DNA from: an uncultured Lachnospiraceae bacterium | GTDB lineage: Bacteria > Bacillota > Clostridia > Lachnospirales > Lachnospiraceae | Assembly (NCBI GenBank): GCA_910580005.1 | Contig: CAJTXH010000057.1 | Location: 1-16,572 of the forward strand | Length of the DNA stretch: 16,572 nucleotides | Reading direction: 5' to 3' | Part shown: one piece after another, positions 8,011 through 14,813 of the stretch | Layout: every line of letters begins with the position of its first letter | How positions within the stretch are numbered: position 1 is the first letter of the stretch | Program-made: the position numbers and the translations under genes | Notes under the pieces: generated by a model | What the model saw: the letters and a program-made list of their open reading frames with translations, nothing else | What the model was told of the DNA's origin: nothing | The model's database searches: none

Positions 8011-8448
8011 TTGTATAGGAAAGAGGAATTAAATATATTAAATGAATTAGACAAGTATTTAAAAAGTGATATGTTAGAAGATTATTGGTATGACAGTACA
8101 TTATTTATATGTGAGGATATTATACAGAAATTTTCTTCTACGGAATGGGATAAGCTGGAAAACATGATTCCTAAAGAGGATATATGCTGGAATATACGTC
8201 TTGCAGAGTGCCTGGGAGATATTAATAACCAGTATGCTATAGAATGTATATTGAAAATGCTTAATACAGGTAATGATAATGTATTTATAGCTTGTATTGA
8301 TGCATTAAGGGATATGGATATGTTATTTCTTGGCAAAGACAAAGTAAAACAATTTAAAGAAAAGGCAGAAATACTTTTGCAAGAAAGTACGTTACCAGTT
8401 CAAAAGATATTAGAAGTTTTTATTAAAAAAGCAGATAACTTAAAATGA
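8011..8448 (+). CDS. Putative immunity protein, Imm30-like
   Basis: The product is 145 residues if translation begins at the TTG at 8011. That is the only plausible start after the in-frame stop at 7993-7995, and there is no clear ribosome site, so the 5' end may be eroded. The protein is acidic and helical, with 'FSSTEWDKLENMIP', WNIRLAECLGDINNQYA and a HEAT-like 'VFIACIDALRDM' segment. This pattern resembles the Imm30-type immunity proteins of polymorphic toxin loci, which bind and neutralise a partner toxin in the cytoplasm. Family assignment is from memory and tentative. It lies among other immunity-like remnants between broken FHA and PAAR-like genes; the matching toxin is not in the window. 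Apart from the start, the frame is intact. Confidence 0.55.
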   Translation: MYRKEELNILNELDKYLKSDMLEDYWYDSTLFICEDIIQKFSSTEWDKLENMIPKEDICWNIRLAECLGDINNQYAIECILKMLNTGNDNVFIACIDALRDMDMLFLGKDKVKQFKEKAEILLQESTLPVQKILEVFIKKADNLK

Positions 8449-8465
8449 TATAAAAATATATTATT

Positions 8466-8709
8466 ATGCATTTGGCTGAATATTTTAAAATTAAAAAGAG
8501 TATGCATAAAGTTGGGTATTTATTTGAAAACAGCTCTGATGCTATGAAGGCATCTATTTAATTTTAATAAAAATGGGATAGAATATATATCTTGTATCTT
8601 AATTAACAGAAAGGATTTTCAGTTACCAATACTTGAATTAAAAAACTACGAATTTTTTATAGAAAGCATTAATGATATAGAAGATTCCAGAAACTTTTTG
8701 TTAGTTTGA
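8466..8709 (+). pseudogene. Remnant of small immunity-like gene, frameshifted
   Basis: The ATG at 8466 begins a frame of 31 residues (MHLAEYFKIKKSMHK...) that ends at TAA 8559-8561. From about 8551 the next frame continues sensibly (NFNKNGIEYISCILINR, then DFQLPILELKNYEFF) to TGA at 8707-8709. Joined across a frameshift in 8548-8560, it would be about 80 residues. The 'NGIEYISxxLN...DF..PILELKN' style recalls small immunity proteins, but I cannot name a family. About 120 bp of AT-rich sequence without a gene separates it from the next gene. Confidence 0.4.
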
Positions 8710-8832
8710 TTATAATTTTTTATAAGAAAAAATATTTAAGAGAATACTACAATAATTTATTTCTAGTATAAATATAATATTAATGGATTTACATATATTA
8801 CTAAAATTGAGAAGGGTGAGAGGAGATTTTAT

Positions 8833-9084
8833 ATGGCAAAATATGTATCTGTTAAAGGATGGCGTTATCCAGAAGAAATAATAAATTGGACAGCTTATAT
8901 TTTTTATGGTGCAGATATAAAGGAATATTATTTAGAATTTATTCAAGATGAAATAAAAGAAATTTTAAAGAAAAATATTGAAATAGACGGAATGTTCTTT
9001 TTTTGCTATGAAAAAGGAGAAATAAAATATTGGAAAATAATAGATTCAAAAATTAAAGAAGAAAAAAATATACTTAATTATTAG
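8833..9084 (+). CDS. Small uncharacterised protein, possible immunity protein
   Basis: An intact 83-residue frame with ATG 8833 and a good ribosome site (GAGAGGAG, 8818-8825). The product starts MAKYVSVKGWRYPEEI, then INWTAYIFYGADIKEY, an acidic helix (FIQDEIKEILKKN) and IDGMFFFCYEKGEIKYW. There is no signal peptide or membrane segment, so it is probably cytoplasmic. Position beside an Imm30-like gene and before the PAAR-like gene suggests an immunity protein. The Gly-Trp of VSVKGW running straight into RYPEE may mark an internal deletion relative to longer relatives; this is from memory and unsure. The function is not established. Confidence 0.55.
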   Translation: MAKYVSVKGWRYPEEIINWTAYIFYGADIKEYYLEFIQDEIKEILKKNIEIDGMFFFCYEKGEIKYWKIIDSKIKEEKNILNY

Positions 9085-9167
9085 TTTTGTGCAAAATTAT
9101 TTATTGGTTTAAAATTATTTTTTTAGTTGAAAAATGAAGAAATTAATAAAATATAGAGGTAGAATTT

Positions 9168-9457
9168 ATGGCAGAAACTTATGTGGTAAATGGGGCAAAA
9201 GTAAGCTGCAGCATGGGCGGAATGTGAAACTGCGTGGCAAAGACAGGGCAAATATAGCAGACTGTGTACCATTAATAAATGTTGGACCGTTTGGTTTATG
9301 TAAGACAACAGGAATGCCTTGTACACATGCATGTACCATATGGATTAATGGCAAAAATGATGTACTTGTTAATGGAATGCCAGCACTTTTAGATAAATCT
9401 ACGGCAGTCTGCCCTTTGGAGGCAGGAATACTTAAAATAGAAGATGACGGACAATAA
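9168..9457 (+). pseudogene. PAAR-like spike-tip protein (DUF4280), frameshifted
   Basis: The ATG at 9168 reads MAETYVVNGAKVSCSMGGM and meets TGA at 9225-9227. The protein resumes at AAA 9227 in another frame (KLRGKDRANIADCVPLINV), then PFGLCKTTGMPCTHACTIW, VLVNGMPALLDKS and VCPLEAGILKI, ending at TAA 9455-9457. One missing base near 9225 explains it. The pattern is that of DUF4280 PAAR-like proteins: an early Cys, 'ANI.D..P..N..PFG.C', 'MPC', 'VL..G.PALL' and a late Cys. Such proteins are thought to cap VgrG-like spikes and carry effectors. An AGAGGT ribosome site lies at 9154-9159. The VgrG-like gene about 340 bp downstream supports the role. Confidence 0.75.
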
Positions 9458-9493
9458 ATAAAGAGCACTAACCAGGAAAAAAGGTAAACAGAT

Positions 9494-9805
9494 ATGGAGA
9501 AATATGGGGATGAAAGTTTTATAAATCCTTTGCGCAAAAACCGTGAAGATGCAGACAGAGATATAAGAAAAGGAAAAATCCTTGCGGCTGGTAAAATTCT
9601 TGCTTTCAGGGAACGGGAAATTATTAAAAATCTTCTCTGGATGTGGCTTCCAGATGAATTTGGGCCTTTAAGCAAAGAAATGGCACTTTTTAAATATTTT
9701 AACGAAAACCCGCCAGATATTATTTATACCAATACAAAAACAACGGTAAATATCACATTTTCACATAAAAAAGGAAGAAACGATCTTGTCAGGAAAAAGG
9801 CTTAA
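9494..9805 (+). pseudogene. N-terminal fragment of an uncharacterised protein, truncated at a junction with the VgrG-like gene
   Basis: The ATG at 9494 gives 103 residues to TAA 9803-9805. Residues ~52-95 (MWLPDEFGPLSKEMALFKY, then NPPDIIYTN and VNITFSHKKG) resemble the N-terminus of a small protein that, from memory, accompanies DUF4280 and VgrG-like genes in Firmicutes. I cannot name it. The first ~45 residues are basic and charged (FINPLRKNREDADRDIRKGK) without a signal. The usual remainder is missing. VgrG-like sequence begins about where this frame ends, in a different frame, so a deletion has probably removed the 3' half of this gene and the 5' part of the next one. Confidence 0.5.
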
Positions 9806-11160
9806 GTTACTATGACATTGCAAAAAAGCTTGCTAAAGAGGCAGAGGGGAAAGTGCAATGTTATGCAAAGGAGAAAAAAGTCCAGAACTTGCTTCTATAG
9901 TACAGGAAAACAGACTGGGAATTTTTAAAGCGCCTGGCATCACACAGTAACAGTGTGCTTGTTGCTGACCCAAAAGGAAAGAAACCAGAGTTTACATTTG
10001 GTGTGGAAAAAAAGGAAGAGTATAAAGATAAGATAAATACAGATGAAAATTTTGCTGTAAGGAAAAAAGTATCACATTACAGGAAAATGTCACTAGATGA
10101 AGAACTTGGTTATAAAGAAAAAGATGCTGTGGAATATACATTACAGACTGGCCATGCTGCTTTTGAAATAGGTGACATGTTAAAAAGAAATGGAAAAGCA
10201 CTGTATGTAAAGGAAGCTGACATACATCTAAAAGGTTCTGTATTTACCTGTTATTATGGGCTGTTTCCTTATGCAACAGGATATTCTGCTGAAAAACATA
10301 CAGGCTGGTATGTAATGCCAGAGAAAGGCGACATTGTACAGATAATATTCCCAACGGAAGATGAGAATAAAGCATATGCAGTCCAGTCAGCCAGGCAGGA
10401 GGACACAGACAAAACATCTGACCCAGGTGTAAAATATTTGCGTACCCCTGATGGCAAGGAAATAAAGCTTGATAAGGAGGAAATCCTTATAACAGCAAAA
10501 GATGGCGTAACATATGTAAAAATCAATGAAACAAGTGGTGTGGACATTATTACAGATAAGGAAGTACAGGTGACAAGCGGTGGCAACATAACCGTAAGCA
10601 GTGGCGATGCAGTTTCAATGTCAAGTGCTGGCAATTTCAGCATCAATGCAGGAGGCAGCCTGTCCGTAACAGCAGCAGACTCTGTTACAATGACATGCCA
10701 TGAAAACAGTGTAAAACTTGAAACACCAGCAACAGGTATTGAGATGTCTGCATCAAAACCAGTAAAAATAACAGGCGGTGATACAGTAGACATAACAAGC
10801 AAAGGGAAATTTACAGCAAAATCAAGCAATGAAATGCAGATAACAGCAGACCAGAAGCTTGAAACTGAATCGAAACAGACACTTGAAATCAAGTGTAAAG
10901 ACAATGCAGTAAAACTTGAAAGTGGTGGCAAGGGTGTGGATATATCCTCTGGCAAGGCAGTTTCCATAAATGGTAAAAACACAATGGATATAAAAAGTAC
11001 ACAGGCAATGAACCTGTCATCATCACAGAATATCAGTGTATCAGCAGGACAGGGGCTTTCACTGTCAGCTAAAAGCACACTTGAAGAAGAATGTAAAGGA
11101 AGTTCTGTAAGACTGGACGGGGATATTAACCTGAAAGCAAAACTTATAAAAGAGAATTAA
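9799..11160 (+). pseudogene. VgrG-like / phage gpD-gp5-type spike protein, 5'-truncated with a nonsense codon
   Basis: VgrG-type sequence starts at about 9799 (GLSYYDIAKKLAKEAEGK), meets TAG at 9898-9900 and continues in the same frame as YRKTDWEFLKRLASHSN. The TAG stands where Gln is expected (CAG to TAG). From the stop the frame is open to TAA 11158-11160; the first GTG is 9955 (401 residues). Residues ~95-150 form the OB-like part (YVMPEKGDIVQIIFP), and the rest is a long beta-rich needle with repeats. VgrG trimers form the membrane-piercing tip of contractile injection and type VI systems and carry toxins. The N-terminal gp27-like domain is largely lost upstream. There is no toxin extension after the needle; the next gene is a pretoxin-Hint protein. 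Confidence 0.75.
10498..11153 (+). repeat. Exact 66-residue (198-bp) repeats in the VgrG-like needle
   Basis: Cys codons at 10696, 10894 and 11092 are exactly 198 bp apart and begin CHENSVKLE, CKDNAVKLE and CKGSSVRLD. Gly at unit position 14 followed by [VI][DE][IM] repeats in three units, and a related unit without the Cys begins at 10498 (KDGVTYVKI...TSGVDI). This gives three full units plus a short fourth. The regular Val/Ile/Ser alternation fits a trimeric beta-helix shaft. Confidence 0.8.
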
Positions 11161-11246
11161 TATAAAAGAAAATTTAAAGAAAGACTGGTAAAAGATAGTA
11201 TATAGTATACAAACAGACAGCAGGTACATATAAGGAGAGCGTAAGA

Positions 11247-11837
11247 ATTGGGTTTATAAGTGGTATAACATCATTTGTAAAAGAACATTCAGAAGTCATC
11301 CATGGTGTATTAGATGTGGCAGGGTTTATACCAGGTGTGGGTGCAGTAGCAGACCTTGCAAATGCTGGGCTTTATGCCGCAGAAGGTGATTACATTAATG
11401 CTGGGTTAAGCCTGGTGTCAGCAATCCCTGGGATTGGCGATACAGTGGCACTTGCAAAAAAATCTGTAAATGCTATAAAAGGTGGTTTAAAAAGTCTAAA
11501 GGGACTAAAAAATATAAATGCCCTGAAAAAAGCAAAGGGGATTAAGAAAGCGCTTGCAGGGATGCGTGGGAAAGCAAAAACAGGTGCATCAAGGCTGAAA
11601 AAGGGCAAGATAAAGAAAAAAGGAAAATTAGAGCCACCAGATGAAGCAATAGATGCAATAAAAAAAGGACAGAAAAAAAAGTGTCTGACAGACAAGTGTT
11701 TTACAGGTGATACACTGGTTTATACAAGACATGGTTATAAACCTATAAAGGAAATATGGACGAGAAAACGCCCCATATGCACCTTTGCTTCGTGCCGATT
11801 ACGCCCGATGGAAAGCTGTCGGCAAAAGCCTTTTTAG
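11247..11837 (+). pseudogene. Polymorphic-toxin fragment: pretoxin hydrophobic domain plus start of Hint (intein-like) domain; truncated
   Basis: Ribosome site AAGGAGAG at 11232-11239 precedes ATT 11247, where ATG would be expected (GFISGITSFVKEHSE follows); the first GTG in frame is 11316. From 11247, residues 18-68 are a hydrophobic pretoxin region (VLDVAGFIPGVGAVADL, then LSLVSAIPGIGD), 71-145 a Lys-rich linker with INALKKAK and GKAKTGAS, and 151-170 the start of a Hint self-cleaving domain (CFTGDTLVYTRHGYKPIKEI), with Cys151 as the autocatalytic residue. At 11756 the Hint sequence stops and foreign DNA coding for a MobV relaxase in another frame begins; the last 26 residues are out-of-frame read-through. 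The toxin domain is missing. It sits directly after the VgrG-like gene, so it was probably a delivered effector. Confidence 0.75.
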
Positions 11838-12352
11838 GCAATCAGAAAAGCCTGTCCGAATGGCAGACCGCCTATCACGAGCGTATGTCCTCACGGTGGA
11901 ACGAGCTTGAAAGAGGTCAATCCTCTATGATTACAAAACGGAAGCATATCCCGACTTGGCTCTTTAAATTGGGCGGCAGATTGGATAAACAGTATGAGGA
12001 AATCGTCAACGCACTTTCGGACATCAATGCCTTTAACGCAGGGAAAAAGCGGGATAAGGCTCTGGAACTGCTCTCGGCTTGGCTGCCCGATGTAGAGAAA
12101 TTTTCAAGGGAAATCGGCAGGCAGAGTGAATATATCCAAAGTCTGAAAACACAAATCGGGCAGGAAGCCGACTATGCCGAGCGTATGCGTGACGGGAAGT
12201 ATGCAGAGGAATTAAAGGTACGGGAAGCCAACAGAAAGATATTGGAATTACAGCGTACTAACAGCCAGATGGAACGCTTATTAAAGAAAATCCCTCCCGA
12301 AGTATTGGAGGAAATACAGAAATCGGTCAGGAACAAATCAAGAGAAAGGTAA
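11756..12352 (+). pseudogene. MobV/Pre-family relaxase, C-terminal part only
   Basis: The remaining 198 residues begin within the conserved catalytic motif: MDEKTPHMHLCFVPI is the HxDExxPHxHxxxxP motif of plasmid mobilization/recombination (Mob/Pre) proteins, minus its first His. MobV enzymes nick DNA at the transfer origin; intact ones are about 400-500 residues, so about half is missing, including the N-terminal catalytic motifs. Residues ~60-198 are charged and helical (coiled-coil-like: REANRKILELQRTNSQMERL), as usual for the tail. The ATG at 11756 is an internal Met codon, not a real start, and the sequence before it belongs to the Hint gene. It ends 10 bp before the parB-like gene. Confidence 0.8.
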
Positions 12353-12362
12353 GGTTTTATAT

Positions 12363-13217
12363 ATGGAAAAACACGATTTTACAGTATTAAAGATTGAAGA
12401 TTTACACCCATTCCCCGACAATCCCTTTCGGGTTGTGGAGGACGATATGCTGACGGAGCTTGCGGAAAGCATTAAGGAGTTTGGAATGGTAACGCCGATT
12501 ATTACCCGCCCGAAAGAGGACGGGAACGGTTATGAGGTCATTGCGGGACAGCGGCGTGTCCGTGCTTCCGAGCTTGCAGGGATTGATACCGTCCCTGCTT
12601 TTGTTTTGCCCTTAGACCGTGACAGGGCGATTATTACCCTTGTGGACAGCAACATTCAGCGTGAAAATGTGCTGCCCTCGGAGCGTGCCTTTGCCTACAA
12701 GATGAAATTGGAAGCGATGAAGCGGCAGGGCTTCCGCACGGATTTAACTTCGTCCCAACTTGGGACGAAGTTGCGGACGGACGATATTGTGGCGCAGGGC
12801 TTTGGCGTCGGCAAGACAACCGTGCAGCGTTTTATCCGTCTGACAGAGCTGATACCGCCGATTTTGCAGATGGTGGACGAGGAAAAAATCGCCCTCACGC
12901 CTGCGGCAGAGCTGTCTTTTTTGCAGAAAGAAGAACAGAAAAATCTGCTTGTCACAATGGAGAGCGAGGAAGCAACGCCCTCACTCTCACAGGCACAACG
13001 GATGAAAAGCCTGAGCCAAAGCGGGAGGCTTGATATGGATGCTATCTTTGCGATTATGACCGAGGAAAAGGGAAACCAGAAAGAAACGCTCAAATTCAGT
13101 GCCGATAGGATAAGAAAGTACTTCCCGAAAAACACAACGCCGAAACAGATGGAGGACATCATCATCCGTCTTTTGGAGCGTGAATTGCAGAGAAAAAGAA
13201 ACCGTGACAGCCGATAA
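12363..13217 (+). CDS. ParB/RepB/Spo0J-family DNA-binding protein
   Basis: 284 residues starting at ATG 12363, with AAGG-rich sequence just before. The N-terminal ParB domain shows KIEDLHPFPDNPFRV, ELAESIKEFGMVTPIITRP and the GQRRVRASELAG box (about 60-71), which in ParB proteins binds CTP. VDSNIQREN and LPSERAFAYKMK follow, and then a helix-turn-helix (GVGKTTVQRFIRLTELIPP). The C-terminal ~100 residues are helical and basic. Such proteins on mobile elements act in element segregation or regulation by binding DNA. It directly follows the relaxase remnant and precedes the ydbC-like gene. A perfect 27-bp palindrome lies inside the gene at the stretch coding for LTSSQLGTKL. The frame appears complete. 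Confidence 0.85.
   Translation: MEKHDFTVLKIEDLHPFPDNPFRVVEDDMLTELAESIKEFGMVTPIITRPKEDGNGYEVIAGQRRVRASELAGIDTVPAFVLPLDRDRAIITLVDSNIQRENVLPSERAFAYKMKLEAMKRQGFRTDLTSSQLGTKLRTDDIVAQGFGVGKTTVQRFIRLTELIPPILQMVDEEKIALTPAAELSFLQKEEQKNLLVTMESEEATPSLSQAQRMKSLSQSGRLDMDAIFAIMTEEKGNQKETLKFSADRIRKYFPKNTTPKQMEDIIIRLLERELQRKRNRDSR
12746..12772. repeat. Perfect palindrome inside parB-like gene (13-bp arms, 1-nt centre)
   Basis: AACTTCGTCCCAA at 12746-12758 is exactly inverted at 12760-12772 around a single C. It lies between the codons for the ParB domain and the helix-turn-helix. It could be a self-binding site, an mRNA hairpin or a mobile repeat. Confidence 0.9.
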
Positions 13218-13262
13218 AATTCCTTTTTCGATTGGTAAATACAGAAAGTTGAGGTTTAGAAA

Positions 13263-13487
13263 ATGAAAGATATTCAATATGAAATAGTTAGAGAAATCGC
13301 CGTGCTTTCTACAAGCGACAGCGGCTATACAAAGGAAATCAACCTTATTTCTTGGAACGGGAAAGAGCCGAAGTATGATATACGCAGCTTTTCTCCCAAC
13401 CGTGAGAAGTGCGGCAAGGGAATTACGTTGACCGAAACGGAAGCAAAGTCGCTTCTGGAAGCATTAAGAAAGCAACTGAATGACTGA
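13263..13487 (+). CDS. YdbC-like (PC4-fold) ssDNA-binding protein
   Basis: 74 residues from ATG 13263 to TGA 13487, 45 bp after the parB-like gene; the ribosome site (GTTGAGG) is weak. The layout is that of YdbC/PC4-type proteins: an N-terminal strand (YEIVREIAVLS), GYTKEINLISWNGKEPKYDI with WNG.EPKYDIR, 'GKGITLTETEA' and a C-terminal helix (LLEALRKQL). These small proteins bind single-stranded DNA as dimers and are common on Firmicute mobile elements, fitting a role in transfer or replication. A Rho-independent terminator follows within 20 bp, so this is the last gene of the relaxase-parB unit. Complete. Confidence 0.8.
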   Translation: MKDIQYEIVREIAVLSTSDSGYTKEINLISWNGKEPKYDIRSFSPNREKCGKGITLTETEAKSLLEALRKQLND

Positions 13488-13503
13488 TATGATTTACGGA
13501 TTA

Positions 13504-13534
13504 GGGGCGTTTTCAGACGCTCCTTTTCCTTTTT
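13504..13534 (+). terminator. Rho-independent terminator after ydbC-like gene
   Basis: Stem GGGGCGT (13504-13510) pairs with ACGCTCC (13517-13523) with one G.U pair and a 6-base loop TTTCAG. It is followed by a T-rich tail to 13534. Confidence 0.8.
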
Positions 13535-13547
13535 GAAGGGAGGATAT

Positions 13548-13745
13548 ATGCCTATGGCAAGAACAGTTACACGCCCGAAAATAACCGTGCAGGCGGTCTA
13601 TTCTGGCTGTACGGATATGCAGGAATTGTTTGTTTCCCTGCTCGTAAATGCGGTGCGGAAAGGAAAAGCGTCTGTCCACACCTTTGAAATTGTGAAAGAA
13701 CCAGAATACAATTTAAGCATAACAGAGAAGAAGGAGGCGAGCTGA
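13548..13745 (+). CDS. Small conserved mobile-element protein, unknown function
   Basis: 65 residues from ATG 13548, chosen because GGGAGG at 13538-13543 is correctly spaced. The product (MPMARTVTRPKITVQAVYSG, DMQELFVSLLVNAVR, ASVHTFEIVKEPEYNL) has no signal or membrane segment. Its stop TGA (13743-13745) directly abuts the ATG of the serine recombinase, so the two are translationally linked. Small proteins of this kind lie just before large serine recombinases in clostridial elements; whether it aids recombination directionality is unknown. Confidence 0.65.
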   Translation: MPMARTVTRPKITVQAVYSGCTDMQELFVSLLVNAVRKGKASVHTFEIVKEPEYNLSITEKKEAS

Positions 13746-14657
13746 ATGGGCGTTTTAAGGACGGCTCTCTACTGTCGGTTATCAAAAGACGATATGGTGC
13801 AGGGGGACAGCGAAAGTATCAAAACACAAAAGGCAATGCTCACACAGTACGCAAAAGAACACGGTTTTTTGGTGGCGGAGGTGTATACGGAGCATTTCGT
13901 ATCCCCCTTTGCGGGACTTGTGAAATGCGGCACTTGCGGAAAAGCGTTAGGCTTGCGGTATTGGGGCAAAGACAGACACCGTGTTTATACCTGCACCACC
14001 TACGCCCACAATACAAAGTCCTGCACAGACCACCGCATTTACTATGAGGATTTATACAAGGCGGTGCTTGCGGATATTCAGTATCACGCCCGTATTGCCT
14101 ATGAGGACAGAGATAAGGCGGTGGCTCTGGCGGTTAAGATGAACGATAAGGCGGACGGGAACAAAGGCAAAACCAACGAAAGCAAGCTGAAGCAAACAAA
14201 GAAACGCTATGATGAAGTGGCAAGGCTGTTTGACCGTCTGTATGAAGATTCTCTTTCGGGGCGTATCTCCAACGATAACTTTAACCGTCTGATTGAGAAA
14301 TACCAGAGTGAGCAGGAACAGCTTTTAGGGCAGATGGACGCACTTCAAAACGCTTTGCAGGAGGTCAAGGACAATCAGATAAACGCCGTAAAGTGGGCGG
14401 ATTTAATGGCGGAATATGTAGGCATACAGGAACTGACCGCCGAAAACCTCAATCTTCTGATAGAGCGTATCGAGGTATTTGACCGAACGGAAACAGACGG
14501 AGAAGCTTTGCAGGCTATCCGTATCTGTTACCGCTTCGGCGGCTACATAGGGGAACGGACTTTCAAGGCAAAGGTCTTAAAGCACCCTTGCAGGAAAAGA
14601 GGCTGTCCTCTGGAAAGGAAAGAAAATGCGGGAGAAAAAGTATCATTTGTATCTTGA
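13746..14657 (+). pseudogene. Large serine recombinase with most of the catalytic region deleted
   Basis: 303 residues, whereas intact relatives are about 500-560. Residues 6-48 are the start of the resolvase domain (TALYCRLSKDD with nucleophile Ser13, then ESIKTQKAMLTQYAKEHGF and EVYTE). The sequence then jumps directly to the zinc-ribbon region (SPFAGLVKCGTCGKALGL; C61, C64, C83, C93). The rest of the catalytic domain with its conserved arginines, and the first DNA-binding recombinase domain, are absent (about 230 residues). Residues ~140-220 are a coiled coil (KQTKKRYDEVARLFDRLYED), and the C-terminus (LNLLIERIEVFDRTETDGE) is the usual end. The frame is kept, so this is a clean in-frame deletion. 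The product should not recombine DNA but might still bind it. The 57-residue gene overlaps its end. Confidence 0.85.
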
Positions 14658-14799
14658 TGAAGCGGAACGGCGGCTGATAATCCTCTGCTTAAATGAGCTT
14701 AGAAACAGGCTCATACCGGAGGGCAGATATACCGATTGCGTGGACGAACTTCTCATTAAATTCGCCCACGCAAAGATGGTCAAAATGAAAATACGATAA
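14626..14799 (+). CDS. 57-residue conserved mobile-element protein, unknown function
   Basis: ATG 14626 to TAA 14797-14799, overlapping the recombinase end by 32 bp in another frame, with GGAAAGGAAAG just upstream. The product starts MREKKYHLYLDEAERRLI and continues ILCLNELRNRLIPEGRYTD, 'CVDELLIKFAHAK' and a basic end. It is small and helical, like a DNA-binding accessory. Proteins of this appearance occur beside TnpV and serine recombinases in clostridial elements (from memory). Function unknown. Confidence 0.7.
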   Translation: MREKKYHLYLDEAERRLIILCLNELRNRLIPEGRYTDCVDELLIKFAHAKMVKMKIR

Positions 14800-14813
14800 C
14801 GGAGGAAACGACA

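Noticed and set aside
5921..9900. Stop-codon recoding (alternative genetic code) as an explanation for the in-frame stops
   Set aside because: TAG, TAA and TGA all interrupt genes here, and intact genes end in the same codons. No single reassignment explains the pattern, and frameshifts are also present.
10269..11078. Long reverse-strand open frame of 269 codons opposite the VgrG-like gene
   Set aside because: It is the mirror of the repetitive needle coding sequence (few TA-start codons on the reverse), with no ribosome site or recognisable domain.
11757..11837. C-terminal tail (WTRKRPICTFASCRLRP...) of the pretoxin-Hint frame as genuine protein
   Set aside because: This is the relaxase DNA read in the wrong frame after the junction.
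12695..13165. Reverse-strand open frame opposite the parB-like gene
   Set aside because: The forward gene has clear ParB motifs; the reverse frame has none and no start signal.
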